Positions 9,190-16,877 of a stretch of 64,000 nucleotides of DNA are shown in pieces. The notes under the pieces were generated by a model, which was not told the origin of the DNA, did not search any database, and saw only the letters and a program-made list of their open reading frames with translations. A program made the position numbers and the translations under genes. Source of the DNA: Pseudoalteromonas luteoviolacea (GTDB taxonomy: Bacteria; Pseudomonadota; Gammaproteobacteria; Enterobacterales; Alteromonadaceae); assembly GCF_001750165.1 (NCBI RefSeq), contig NZ_CP015411.1, positions 1,144,001 to 1,208,000 of the forward strand. Direction: 5' to 3'. Position 1 is the first letter of the stretch, and every line of letters starts with the position of its first letter.

Positions 9190-9528
9190 ATGTCAGAAGA
9201 GTTACCGATTAAGTTTAGCGATGCAGCAGCTGCGCGCGTAAAAGAATTGATTTCCGAAGAGGAAAATCCTGAACTAAAGCTTCGTGTATACGTAACTGGT
9301 GGAGGATGCTCTGGGTTTCAATATGGATTTACGTTTGATGAGAAGGTAAACCCTGGCGACTTGGAGATCGAGAAAAATGGTGTAGTCATGGTGGTTGACC
9401 CTATGAGCATTCAGTACTTAGTGGACGGTGTTGTTGATTATACTGAAGGGTTAGAAGGTTCTCGCTTTTTCGTTAGTAACCCAAATGCGACGACTACGTG
9501 TGGATGTGGTGCCAGTTTCAGTGTGTAA
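9190..9528 (+). CDS. erpA: A-type iron-sulfur cluster carrier ErpA
   Basis: Cytoplasmic carrier that inserts Fe-S clusters into targets such as IspG/IspH and respiratory enzymes. The three conserved cysteines are in GGGCSGFQYGF and the C-terminal CGCGASFSV. The ATG at 9190 gives MSEELPIKFSDAA and 112 aa, the normal family length; upstream in-frame TTG and ATG codons would add a short non-family tail. It is a single-gene transcript: its own promoter and IscR site lie upstream and a strong terminator directly downstream. Confidence 0.95.
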   Translation: MSEELPIKFSDAAAARVKELISEEENPELKLRVYVTGGGCSGFQYGFTFDEKVNPGDLEIEKNGVVMVVDPMSIQYLVDGVVDYTEGLEGSRFFVSNPNATTTCGCGASFSV

Positions 9529-9552
9529 CTGAAGCAGTTTTAAATCACAGTG

Positions 9553-9581
9553 AAAAAGCCATGCAATAGCATGGCTTTTTT
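9553..9581. terminator. Bidirectional terminator between erpA and the small membrane protein gene
   Basis: Stem GCCATGC/GCATGGC with a four-base AATA loop, flanked by five A on the left and six or more T on the right, so it can terminate transcripts from both sides. The stop codon of the leftward small gene overlaps the T tract. Confidence 0.88.
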
Positions 9582-9756
9582 ATGCAGGATTGGTTACGTG
9601 CATCATCAAGACAAAAAAGCCTAAGATAAATGCTGAAAATAGAAGAATATAAATAAAACCGCGTTTTCCTTGCTTAATGGGCACATTATTGACCCGTAAA
9701 AAATAATACCATCCGAAGCACAGAACAAGTGGCAATAAAAATAAAATCCGGAACAT
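9580..9756 (-). CDS. Small hydrophobic membrane protein (58 aa), unknown function
   Basis: An ORF of 58 codons starting MFRILFLLPLVLCFGWYYFL with a good ribosome binding site (AGGACC, 5-6 bases before the ATG at 9756). Two hydrophobic segments, about residues 3-20 and 34-53, flank a short basic loop (PIKQGKRG), predicting a two-helix inner-membrane protein with a positively charged loop. It ends inside a bidirectional terminator and is divergent from the HTH gene across a 354-bp regulatory region. I do not recognise a family. Confidence 0.7.
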   Translation of the reverse strand: MFRILFLLPLVLCFGWYYFLRVNNVPIKQGKRGFIYILLFSAFILGFFVLMMHVTNPA

Positions 9757-10110
9757 TTTGAGGTCCTTTTTTTGGGTTAATTTTAAGATTAGCTGTAAAT
9801 GCTTATTTTTAAAAGAAAAATAAATTATTTCAAATACTGGTACAAGATATAAAATTTTTGTTAAAGTGTAGTATGTACCCTACATGAAAAAAACGAATAT
9901 AGTTTTTCAAAAATTTATTAGGTTTTAGCGGTAAGATAGTCTATACCTAATTGGGTACATAGGAACACACCTGTTGTTAATACAGGAAATGTGCAAGGCC
10001 TATAAGGCCTACAGAGGTATTATTTTTTAAAATACAATAGCCAGCTGAGTGAGACGGGCAAATTTCACGAGGCCAGTTGAGATTAATCATCAAGTAGGAG
10101 ATGTTTATTT
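9757..10110. promoter_or_regulatory. Divergent regulatory region between the 58-aa protein and the HTH gene
   Basis: No gene in 354 bp. It holds two copies of TATGTACCC in opposite orientation (9872-9880, and 9953-9961 as GGGTACATA); the first lies within an imperfect palindrome TGTAG...CTACA. Closer to the HTH gene there is a hairpin CCTGT/ACAGG (9970-9986) and AGGCCTATAAGGCCT (9996-10010). The layout suggests paired operator sites and a structured leader of roughly 150 nt for the HTH gene. Regulator and promoter positions are inference. Confidence 0.5.
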
Positions 10111-10356
10111 ATGATGGGTAAAACGGTTTCTTCGGAAGAAAACGGAAAGTTAACAAAATGGTTGAAATCAAAGCGTCATGAGAAAGGTCATACAATGCGT
10201 AGCCTTGCTCAAGTTTTAGGTACGCCACATTCTTTCATCGGAAAGATTGAAAACCAAGAGCGCCGTTTAGATGTGATTGAGTTTTTACGCTATTGTGAAG
10301 CGCTAGAAGTTGACCCGTATGAAGGCTTATCTTTAATCAATAAAGAAGAACTATAA
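10111..10356 (+). CDS. Small XRE-family helix-turn-helix protein
   Basis: An 81-aa protein that is essentially one lambda Cro/C1-type HTH domain: TMRSLAQVLGTPHSFIGKIENQERRLDVIEFLRYCEAL carries the recognition helix (residues about 38-48) and the FIGKIENQERR motif typical of XRE proteins. There is no sensor or metalloprotease domain and no partner toxin downstream; the next gene is convergent ampG. A second ATG follows immediately (10114); AGGAG lies 10 bases upstream of the first. Autoregulation through the inverted TATGTACCC sites is plausible but unproven. Confidence 0.8.
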   Translation: MMGKTVSSEENGKLTKWLKSKRHEKGHTMRSLAQVLGTPHSFIGKIENQERRLDVIEFLRYCEALEVDPYEGLSLINKEEL

Positions 10357-10399
10357 TCCTTGATTGAATTATAGTGTACAAGGTGCAAGGAAATGCACC

Positions 10400-11779
10400 T
10401 TAGTCTTTTCTCTTATACTCTGCCTCTATTGCGTAGAGTTTATGTCGAATAACATACAGAAAGAGTAAGGAAGGGAGCACCATTAATGCTGTTATGACAA
10501 AAAAGACAGCCCAATTGCCACCCAGCCAATCATCAATAACCACACCACTGTAACTCGATAGTACTGTTCTACCTAAACTGCCTAAAGATGCTAGTAGCGC
10601 ATAATGTGTTGCACTAAAGGTTCTATCGCATAACATAGAAATGAAAGCGACCATAGCAACCAGAGACCAAGCTTGCGTAAAACCATCCACTACAATTGCT
10701 AGCCCATAAAGTGACTCTTTTGGTCCCGCAACCGCTATCCAAGAAAAAATCAAATTAGAGGCTGCCATTGCGACACCACTGATAAACAGGCCTTTGACTA
10801 TGCCATATTTGTGGTTGAAAATACTGCCAAGGAAAGCAAATACAATGGTAATGAGCCCGGTGCCTAGCTTTGAATATTGTGCAATTTGCGTATTGGTAAA
10901 ACCGATTTCTTTATAAAATACGATAGACATACGTGCCAAAAACGCTTCGCCAATCTTAAATAAAAAGATAAAGGTCAATAGCGCGAGTGCGGTCTTGACA
11001 CCATTCTTATTAAAAAAGCTGACAAAGGGCGCGACTAGCGTAACACCTAGCCACGCTAGCAGTTTATTGGCTTTGGAATGGCCAAGTTGAGATAGCTTTT
11101 CTTCATAGGCTTTTTGTATTTGCGCTTGAGCAGTATCACGATGTGATTCTGGTTCTTTTGCTATCAAGGTAACAACACAAAGTAATGCCATTATTACAGC
11201 GAGTAGCAAATAAACATCAGACCAAGATATATTTGGCAGATCGGCTGCGAAAAAAGGAATGGCGCCAAGCAGGGCATAGCCGCTCCACCAACCAGATGTT
11301 GCCATAGCTGCAGCTGCTGTAGACTTTTCACTTTCTGATTGCGGTAGCACATCAATACGATAACCATCGATGGCAATATCGTGTGTTGCAGCAAATAGGG
11401 CAATTAAAAAGCACAGTAGAGCCGCATAAAACAGACTCGTTTTTAGATCAAGAAACGCTAAACATGCGGCACTGGCGGTAACGACTATTTGCCCTAGTAA
11501 AATCCAGCTCCTACGCTGGCCTAGCATGTTTCCAAGCAAGGGAAGCTTTAACCGGTCTACCAGTGGAGACCACAAAAAATTGATAGTGTAGGCGCCAAAA
11601 ACAATACCAAATAAACCAATTAAACTGCGACTGAGGCCTTCGTCTTTGAGCCAGGCAGACATCACCGAGCCAATTAACACCCAAGGGAAACCTTGGCTCA
11701 TGCCAAATGCAAATACTGTTAGCAGTCGCTTGTCTTTATAATAACTCAGATACTGGGAAATACTGGCCGATGTCATCAT
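10400..11779 (-). CDS. ampG: AmpG-like muropeptide permease (MFS, PAT family)
   Basis: Inner-membrane transporter that brings GlcNAc-anhydroMurNAc peptides into the cytoplasm for peptidoglycan recycling. The 459-aa protein has about 12 hydrophobic segments; the N-terminal GMSQGFPWVLIGSVMSAWL and the DIAIDGYRIDVLP segment are typical of AmpG/PAT permeases. It is the last gene of a leftward operon rlmG-yajG-cyclophilin-ampG with a 7-bp gap to its upstream neighbour. E. coli ampG is likewise adjacent to yajG, which supports the call. Confidence 0.88.
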   Translation of the reverse strand: MMTSASISQYLSYYKDKRLLTVFAFGMSQGFPWVLIGSVMSAWLKDEGLSRSLIGLFGIVFGAYTINFLWSPLVDRLKLPLLGNMLGQRRSWILLGQIVVTASAACLAFLDLKTSLFYAALLCFLIALFAATHDIAIDGYRIDVLPQSESEKSTAAAAMATSGWWSGYALLGAIPFFAADLPNISWSDVYLLLAVIMALLCVVTLIAKEPESHRDTAQAQIQKAYEEKLSQLGHSKANKLLAWLGVTLVAPFVSFFNKNGVKTALALLTFIFLFKIGEAFLARMSIVFYKEIGFTNTQIAQYSKLGTGLITIVFAFLGSIFNHKYGIVKGLFISGVAMAASNLIFSWIAVAGPKESLYGLAIVVDGFTQAWSLVAMVAFISMLCDRTFSATHYALLASLGSLGRTVLSSYSGVVIDDWLGGNWAVFFVITALMVLPSLLFLYVIRHKLYAIEAEYKRKD

Positions 11780-11786
11780 TGTTTAA

Positions 11787-12410
11787 TTAAAACTCTTCAG
11801 CAGGTAAAATATCGACACTATGAATGATGACCGCTGTTTTAGGAATAAATGAATATCCCAACTTCTGATTGTAGCCAGTCTCCACTTGCATGATTTTGTC
11901 CAAAGTTTCATAGCCATCTGTTACGTTACCAAATACAGCAAATCCCCAGTCTCTGCCTGGGTTTAGATGGTCATTGTCATCCATGTTAAAGAAAAACTGC
12001 CGTGTCCCCGAATGTGGTTTGCTGTCTTGATAAGCCATTGCGACCGAATACATCTCATTTTTTAGGCCATTGCCACTTTCATTAAAAATGGGCTTGCGCT
12101 CGAACATACCATCATAGTCTTTGTCGTATCCCCCACCTTGGATAACAAAGTCTTTTTCATTCACCTCATCACGTTCTACACGGTGAAAAACCGAGCCTTT
12201 ATAGTCACCATTGACAACATAGGTTAGAAAATTATTTACTGTTAGTGGCGCGCGCGAGCGATCCAGCTCTACAATAATTTTACCTAGCGAAGTATTGATT
12301 TGAACTTTAGGGAATAGATTGTCTTTTTGGACAAACCGTCCTTCTTTATTGGCGGCGTGTGCGAAGTTGGCTGTTATGATTATTAATGCAAAAGCGAATA
12401 AGCGGATCAT
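11787..12410 (-). CDS. Periplasmic cyclophilin-type peptidyl-prolyl isomerase
   Basis: Cyclophilin-fold prolyl isomerase with an N-terminal signal peptide (MIRLFAFALIIITANFAHA, cleavage near residue 19). The core motifs are VNNFLTYVVNGDYKGSVFHRV, FVIQGGGY (catalytic Arg in FHRV, Gln in IQGG), SGTRQFFFN and FAVFGNVTDGYETLDKI. It is 207 aa, like PpiA. It sits between yajG and ampG in one operon and probably helps folding of envelope proteins. The symbol ppiA is possible but orthology to the E. coli gene was not tested. Confidence 0.9.
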   Translation of the reverse strand: MIRLFAFALIIITANFAHAANKEGRFVQKDNLFPKVQINTSLGKIIVELDRSRAPLTVNNFLTYVVNGDYKGSVFHRVERDEVNEKDFVIQGGGYDKDYDGMFERKPIFNESGNGLKNEMYSVAMAYQDSKPHSGTRQFFFNMDDNDHLNPGRDWGFAVFGNVTDGYETLDKIMQVETGYNQKLGYSFIPKTAVIIHSVDILPAEEF

Positions 12411-12427
12411 ATTAAAACTCCTTGTTA

Positions 12428-12991
12428 TTATTGTGCAATGAAGTTTGTGAGTTCTTTGTCTTCAATTATATGTGCGATGAGTTTTTCTGCTAACACATTG
12501 AGCTGACCTTCAACTTTTGCTTGGTCGTGCTTTAATGAGCCTGATAGCGTACGTTTGCCTGTGTAAGATTTACTAAAAGTATTTCCCGCTTTGTTTACCG
12601 TAATTTTAAACTCGGCTTCTGCGTTGCTTTCATGTTTGCTATATGTTTCAGTGACCTGTGCTAAGAACTTATTAATCTCTAAAGTGATGGTGGTTTTGGC
12701 CTCAGGAGTGACATTCGCATTATTCTCAATTAAGGCCTGTTTAAATACATTAGAAATAGTGACCGGCAAGTTTGCATCAGGCAAGTAAACTGCGGGCTCT
12801 GTATTAAGCACTTTGACAGTAAACTTGGATGTTCTTAAATCCATCACATTGACATTAACAGGCATGTTCAGCTGGACAACTTGGCCTTCGGAATATTGTG
12901 GGTTCATGATCACCGACTTTGGCGCTGCTGTGCAGCCAGACAATACAGCCAGCATGCCTGCAGTTGCGAGAGAGTAGATAATTTTGGCCAT
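12428..12991 (-). CDS. yajG: YajG family lipoprotein
   Basis: Predicted lipoprotein of 187 aa: signal sequence ending in the lipobox LSGC with the acylated cysteine near residue 20, followed by a YajG-type domain (VMDLRTSKF, LEINKFLAQVTE, and a C-terminal LAEKLIAHI region). Function is unknown. Conserved linkage with ampG, as in E. coli, is strong support. It starts 2 bp after the rlmG stop, so translation is probably coupled. Confidence 0.85.
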   Translation of the reverse strand: MAKIIYSLATAGMLAVLSGCTAAPKSVIMNPQYSEGQVVQLNMPVNVNVMDLRTSKFTVKVLNTEPAVYLPDANLPVTISNVFKQALIENNANVTPEAKTTITLEINKFLAQVTETYSKHESNAEAEFKITVNKAGNTFSKSYTGKRTLSGSLKHDQAKVEGQLNVLAEKLIAHIIEDKELTNFIAQ

Positions 12992-12993
12992 GA

Positions 12994-14148
12994 TTAGCTC
13001 CTTTTTATTACGCTTAATACGGTAAACTTTTTATTATTGCCCAGTACCTTACAATTACCAAAAAGGCGCTGCAACTTATCTTGATAATCCAAGTGACGAT
13101 TTCCAATGATCCTGAGTTCGCCGCCATTACGCAGTGTATACTTAGCCTGTAAAAACATTTGCCAAGCAATGTGGTCTGTGATCGCTTGTGCTTGGTGGAA
13201 TGGCGGATTACACAGCACTAAATCGGCACTATTTGGCGTAAAGTCAGTCAAACAATCATTGTGGATAAATTGGCAGTCAGAGAGTCTATCTGGCAGGTTA
13301 TTTTCGACATTCATTTTTGCACTTGCTACAGCCATCGCAGATTCATCCACAAAGGTGACTTTCGCATTGGGCATACGGTTTAATGTTTGCAGTCCAATCA
13401 CGCCATTACCGCACCCCAAATCAATGATGTTGAGTGCCTTTTTTCCTGCAGGTAGGTAGTTAAAGAAAAACCGTGCGCCAATATCTAAGGAATCACGCGA
13501 AAAGACATTGGCGTGATTGGTGATGGTCATCTCTGTATTTTCTAATGACCAAGATACTGGAAACTTGCAAACAACGGGCTTGTTGGTTGTTTTAGAAAAA
13601 ATTAATCGAGACTTTTTAACGGCCAAACTGGTTTTTGGTTCGTAGATAAAATGGTTAAACGACTTTAGTGTCGAGGTATGGATCTCTTTTGCTTTACCTG
13701 CGGCAATAACAGGGATGTCTGCGGGTAAGTGACTCAGTTTTGCTAACTGGTGCTGTAAATAACCGGCATTTTTAGGTATTTTTAGTATCACTAAATCGAT
13801 GTCATGGGGAAGCGCATCCAAGCTATCTAAAAATGAGATATGGGTATCCGGTAGCTGGTTTTCGTTTAGATTGTATTTACATGCTGCGGTGCTCACGAAG
13901 GAGTCGTTGACAAAATGAATGACAGGGAGCTGAGCATCATGTTGGTAAATAACGGATAGTGCGCAACTAAGTGCGCCAAAGCTGTCGTTTAATACCAATA
14001 TTTTTCGCACATCAGAGTAGTCTTCGCTGATGTGTTCAAGTAGATACTCGTCTGCGGCATCCCAAGCCTGTAAACTGCGATTTTTTTGTTCTAGAGGAAA
14101 TCGATGTAAAGTAAATGGGCGATTAGCCAATACCGCGTCGGTTGTCAT
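12994..14148 (-). CDS. rlmG: 23S rRNA (guanine-N2) methyltransferase RlmG-like
   Basis: SAM-dependent methyltransferase, RsmC/RlmG type, expected to modify G1835 of 23S rRNA. A degenerate N-terminal methyltransferase-like half is followed by the active half with the SAM motif IIDLGCGNGVIGLQ and the catalytic NPPFHQ. The ATG at 14148 gives MTTDAVLANRPFTLHRFP and 384 aa, as expected for RlmG; the frame is open 47 codons further upstream but would overlap alkB. First gene of the rlmG-yajG-cyclophilin-ampG operon and divergent from alkB with 40 bp between starts. Confidence 0.88.
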   Translation of the reverse strand: MTTDAVLANRPFTLHRFPLEQKNRSLQAWDAADEYLLEHISEDYSDVRKILVLNDSFGALSCALSVIYQHDAQLPVIHFVNDSFVSTAACKYNLNENQLPDTHISFLDSLDALPHDIDLVILKIPKNAGYLQHQLAKLSHLPADIPVIAAGKAKEIHTSTLKSFNHFIYEPKTSLAVKKSRLIFSKTTNKPVVCKFPVSWSLENTEMTITNHANVFSRDSLDIGARFFFNYLPAGKKALNIIDLGCGNGVIGLQTLNRMPNAKVTFVDESAMAVASAKMNVENNLPDRLSDCQFIHNDCLTDFTPNSADLVLCNPPFHQAQAITDHIAWQMFLQAKYTLRNGGELRIIGNRHLDYQDKLQRLFGNCKVLGNNKKFTVLSVIKRS

Positions 14149-14188
14149 AGGTCTATATTTTTCACTAACAATGTGAGTGCATAATATC

Positions 14189-14770
14189 ATGTCACAGCTG
14201 AACAAAGAATGTTTGCCTGAAGGCTTTACGTATTTTCCACAGGTTATCTCTTTTGATAAAAGCTTGGCCTTATATGAGCACTTAACCACGAGTTTGCCTT
14301 GGCAACAGCCAAAAATTCAGGTCTATGGTAAATATCATCTGATTCCGAGGTTACAGTGTTTCGTTGCCGACCCGAGTGTACATTATAGCTACTCAGGTAA
14401 GTCATTGGATAATGTTGCATGGCTGCCCGCATTGGATGCCATGCGCCAGCGCTTAAAAAATCAATATGATAAAGCTTTTAATGCACTGCTGGTTAACTGG
14501 TATCGTGATGGCATGGATACAATGGGTTGGCACAGTGACGATGAAAAAGAGTTGGGCAATAAACCACTAATAGCCTCGATATCTTTGGGTGCACCAAGAA
14601 TGTTCAAAATACGCCATCGACAAACACGGGAACTCACTTCTTTTGTGCTTGAAACTGGCAGTTTGTTAATTATGTCTGGAGAAAGTCAGCGGGACTATGA
14701 TCATAGCTTGCCGAAGCAAGCAAAAGTGAAGCAAGGTCGAATAAACTTGACGTTTAGAACGGTTGGTTAA
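14189..14770 (+). CDS. AlkB-type Fe(II)/2-oxoglutarate dioxygenase
   Basis: Oxidative DNA/RNA dealkylase family that removes 1-methyladenine and 3-methylcytosine lesions. The double-stranded beta-helix core has NWYRDGMDTMGWHSDDE (HxD iron ligands), YDHSLPKQ (distal His ligand) and RINLTFR (2-oxoglutarate Arg). Length is 193 aa from the ATG at 14189, shared almost back-to-back with divergent rlmG. The last codons and the stop lie in the first copy of a perfect 33-bp tandem duplication, so the protein C-terminus itself is unaffected. The short form resembles ALKBH2/3-like bacterial proteins more than E. coli AlkB. Confidence 0.88.
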   Translation: MSQLNKECLPEGFTYFPQVISFDKSLALYEHLTTSLPWQQPKIQVYGKYHLIPRLQCFVADPSVHYSYSGKSLDNVAWLPALDAMRQRLKNQYDKAFNALLVNWYRDGMDTMGWHSDDEKELGNKPLIASISLGAPRMFKIRHRQTRELTSFVLETGSLLIMSGESQRDYDHSLPKQAKVKQGRINLTFRTVG

Positions 14771-14816
14771 TCCTTATTTAGGGCGTTTAGAACGGTTGGT
14801 TAATCCTTATTTAGGG
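14751..14816 (+). repeat. Perfect 33-bp tandem duplication at the 3' end of alkB
   Basis: Two exact head-to-tail copies of a 33-bp unit (14751-14783 and 14784-14816), each containing the last alkB codons, its TAA stop and the following TTTAGGG. Having no mismatches suggests a recent slippage duplication. Because 33 is a multiple of three, reading frames are kept. Confidence 0.95.
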
Positions 14817-14861
14817 CGTATAGTATTGGTGTTTAACAATATGATAGTAAAGAGTATACCC

Positions 14862-15173
14862 ATGTCTATGCAGCAACAAATCCACACAAAGCTCAGTGAT
14901 GCCATTGATTGCACACATCTTGAAGTGATCAATGAAAGCCATATGCACAGTCGCGGGAGCGAATCACATTTTAAAGTGATCGTCGTCAGTGAAGAATTTG
15001 ATGGTTTGCGCTTGTTACCACGTCATCGACGTATTAATGATGTGCTGAAATCAGAATTGGCCAACGATATACATGCCCTAGCTATCCATGCTTTTACACC
15101 TAAAGAGTTTAATCAACAATCAGAACAAGTTCCAGCATCTCCTAACTGTTTAGGTGGTTCAAAGTTCGACTAA
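14862..15173 (+). CDS. bolA: BolA family protein
   Basis: 103-aa BolA-like protein, partner of monothiol glutaredoxins in Fe-S/iron signalling and a morphology-linked regulator. Family features are HLEVINESHMHSRGSESHFKVIVVSEEF and the RHRRINDVLKSEL...IHALAIHAFTPKEF core, with the conserved His in HALAIHAFT. The ATG at 14862 with AAAGAG seven bases upstream is chosen; the open frame further upstream merely translates the 33-bp repeat. Linkage with yajG and ampG matches E. coli. Confidence 0.92.
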   Translation: MSMQQQIHTKLSDAIDCTHLEVINESHMHSRGSESHFKVIVVSEEFDGLRLLPRHRRINDVLKSELANDIHALAIHAFTPKEFNQQSEQVPASPNCLGGSKFD

Positions 15174-15177
15174 TTAG

Positions 15178-15207
15178 CTGATCAGACCTGTGTTTAGGTC
15201 ATCAGAG
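15178..15207 (+). terminator. Possible hairpin after bolA
   Basis: Interrupted stem: CTGAT and ACCT pair with AGGT and ATCAG around a short loop, with a small internal bulge. There is no T run after it, so it is a weak candidate. Confidence 0.35.
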
Positions 15208-15319
15208 ATTACACTATAACGCAATTTTTCTGGCACCATCTGGTTCAACCCTTGGTTTTCTTGTTGCAAATGATGGGCCTAAATATCTGAAACAAATTCA
15301 AAATTTATTAGGAAATAGA

Positions 15320-16510
15320 ATGGTAATTAAGCCGAAGATCCGTGGTTTTATTTGTACAAACGCTCATCCAGCAGGCTGTGCTGCACACGTAGAAGAGCAA
15401 ATCGCTTATGTAAAACAGCAGGGCGAGTTAAAAGATGGTCCTAAAAATGTGCTAGTAATTGGTGCTTCTACTGGCTACGGTCTAGCGTCTCGTATTACAG
15501 CTGCATTTGGCTCTGGCGCAAAAACATTGGGTATTTTCTTTGAAAAAGAAGGTACTGAGAAAAAAACAGCCTCTGCAGGCTGGTATAATACTGCGGCGTT
15601 CCAAAACGCGGCTGATAAAGCAGGTTTGTGGTCTAAAAACATTAATGGTGATGCGTTTTCAACTGAGTTGAAAGAAAAAGCAATTGAAGCGATCAAAGCT
15701 GATATGGGCAAAGTAGATTTAATTATTTACAGCCTAGCATCACCTCGTCGTACTGACCCTAAAACAGGCGAAACACACAGTTCAGTACTAAAACCAATTG
15801 GCGAAGCCATTACAACTAAAAACCTCAATACTTCTAAGCGCGTTATCGACGAAGTGAGTGTTGAAGCAGCAAACGAAGACGAAATTGCCAATACGGTTAA
15901 AGTGATGGGCGGCGAAGACTGGGAGCTTTGGCTAGATGCACTTAAGCAAGCAGATGTATTAGCAGATAACTTTAAGACAACGGCTTATACTTATATTGGC
16001 AAAGAGCTAACATGGCCAATCTATGGGCATGCAACAATTGGTAAAGCAAAAGAAGATTTGGACAGAGCCGCAGCAGCAATTAAAGCATCTACTGCAGCAT
16101 TAAATGGCGAAGCTTACGTGTCTTCTTTAAATGCCGTTGTGACACAAGCGAGTTCTGCAATTCCAATCATGCCACTTTATATCTCTGCATTATTCAAAGT
16201 GACGAAAGAAGATGGCACATATGAAGGGACTATCGAGCAGATCCATGGCCTATTCAATGAAAGCCTGTACAGCGATAGCCCGCGTTTTGATGACGATGGT
16301 CACCTGTTCCAGAACTACAAAGAGCTAGAAGATGGTGTGCAAGCACGCATTCAACATATTTGGGACACTGTAGATACTGATACTATCGATGCATTAACTG
16401 ACTACGAAGGTTATCACAACGAGTTTCTGAAATTATTTGGTTTTGGTGTTGACGGCGTTGATTATGACGCTGATGTGAATACTATTGCTGAAATCAATAA
16501 TTTAGTTTAA
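15320..16510 (+). CDS. fabV: Trans-2-enoyl-ACP/CoA reductase (NADH)
   Basis: Final reductive step of each fatty-acid elongation cycle, the FabV alternative to FabI. Starts MVIKPKIRGFICTNAHPAGCA; the NADH-binding segment is VLVIGASTGYGLASRI, and the active-site Tyr-x8-Lys signature is YTYIGKELTWPIYGHATIGKAK. 396 aa is the normal length. RBS TTAGGAA precedes the ATG. The gene stands alone between bolA and the nqr operon. Confidence 0.95.
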   Translation: MVIKPKIRGFICTNAHPAGCAAHVEEQIAYVKQQGELKDGPKNVLVIGASTGYGLASRITAAFGSGAKTLGIFFEKEGTEKKTASAGWYNTAAFQNAADKAGLWSKNINGDAFSTELKEKAIEAIKADMGKVDLIIYSLASPRRTDPKTGETHSSVLKPIGEAITTKNLNTSKRVIDEVSVEAANEDEIANTVKVMGGEDWELWLDALKQADVLADNFKTTAYTYIGKELTWPIYGHATIGKAKEDLDRAAAAIKASTAALNGEAYVSSLNAVVTQASSAIPIMPLYISALFKVTKEDGTYEGTIEQIHGLFNESLYSDSPRFDDDGHLFQNYKELEDGVQARIQHIWDTVDTDTIDALTDYEGYHNEFLKLFGFGVDGVDYDADVNTIAEINNLV

Positions 16511-16520
16511 TTATTGAGCT

Positions 16521-16548
16521 GATGGTGAAGCGTGCTTGCTTCACCATC
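16521..16548 (+). terminator. Hairpin terminator of fabV
   Basis: Perfect 11-bp stem GATGGTGAAGC/GCTTCACCATC with a six-base loop, ten bases after the fabV stop. The following sequence is A/T rich but lacks a pure T run. Confidence 0.7.
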
Positions 16549-16877
16549 ATATATTTATCCCACTAAACACACCTATCTTTTTCTCATTCAATACCACTTT
16601 GGTCTATATTGAATTAATCGCAATTAGCTGAACTGAGCTAAAACCATTGTTAAGTCGTATTAATTTGATAATTCTACTCGCATAGTCAGGGCGATTAATG
16701 TTAAAATTGCGGAAATATGTGAGGACTATATATCACGACGCTTGTTTTTGGTTGATTTGGCTTTTGTCAAGTCTCTTTTGATTAGGCGAGTTCTTTGATA
16801 CTGAAAACACGATGAGATAGCGGCCGTGATAACTAAAGATTTTTCAATTTCTTTCCGTTAATGTAATGCAAGTGCGT
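16549..16877 (+). promoter_or_regulatory. nqr operon upstream region
   Basis: About 330 bp without a gene between the fabV hairpin and nqrA. It is A/T rich and must contain the nqr promoter, but no element was assigned with confidence. No small ORF with a convincing RBS was found. Confidence 0.4.

Noticed and set aside
10111..10356. Antitoxin of a toxin-antitoxin module
   Set aside because: No toxin-like ORF is adjacent: downstream is convergent ampG and upstream only a divergent membrane microprotein.
14763..14861. 33-residue N-terminal extension of BolA (translating VNPYLGR twice)
   Set aside because: It only translates the 33-bp tandem repeat; the ATG at 14862 has an RBS and gives the family length.
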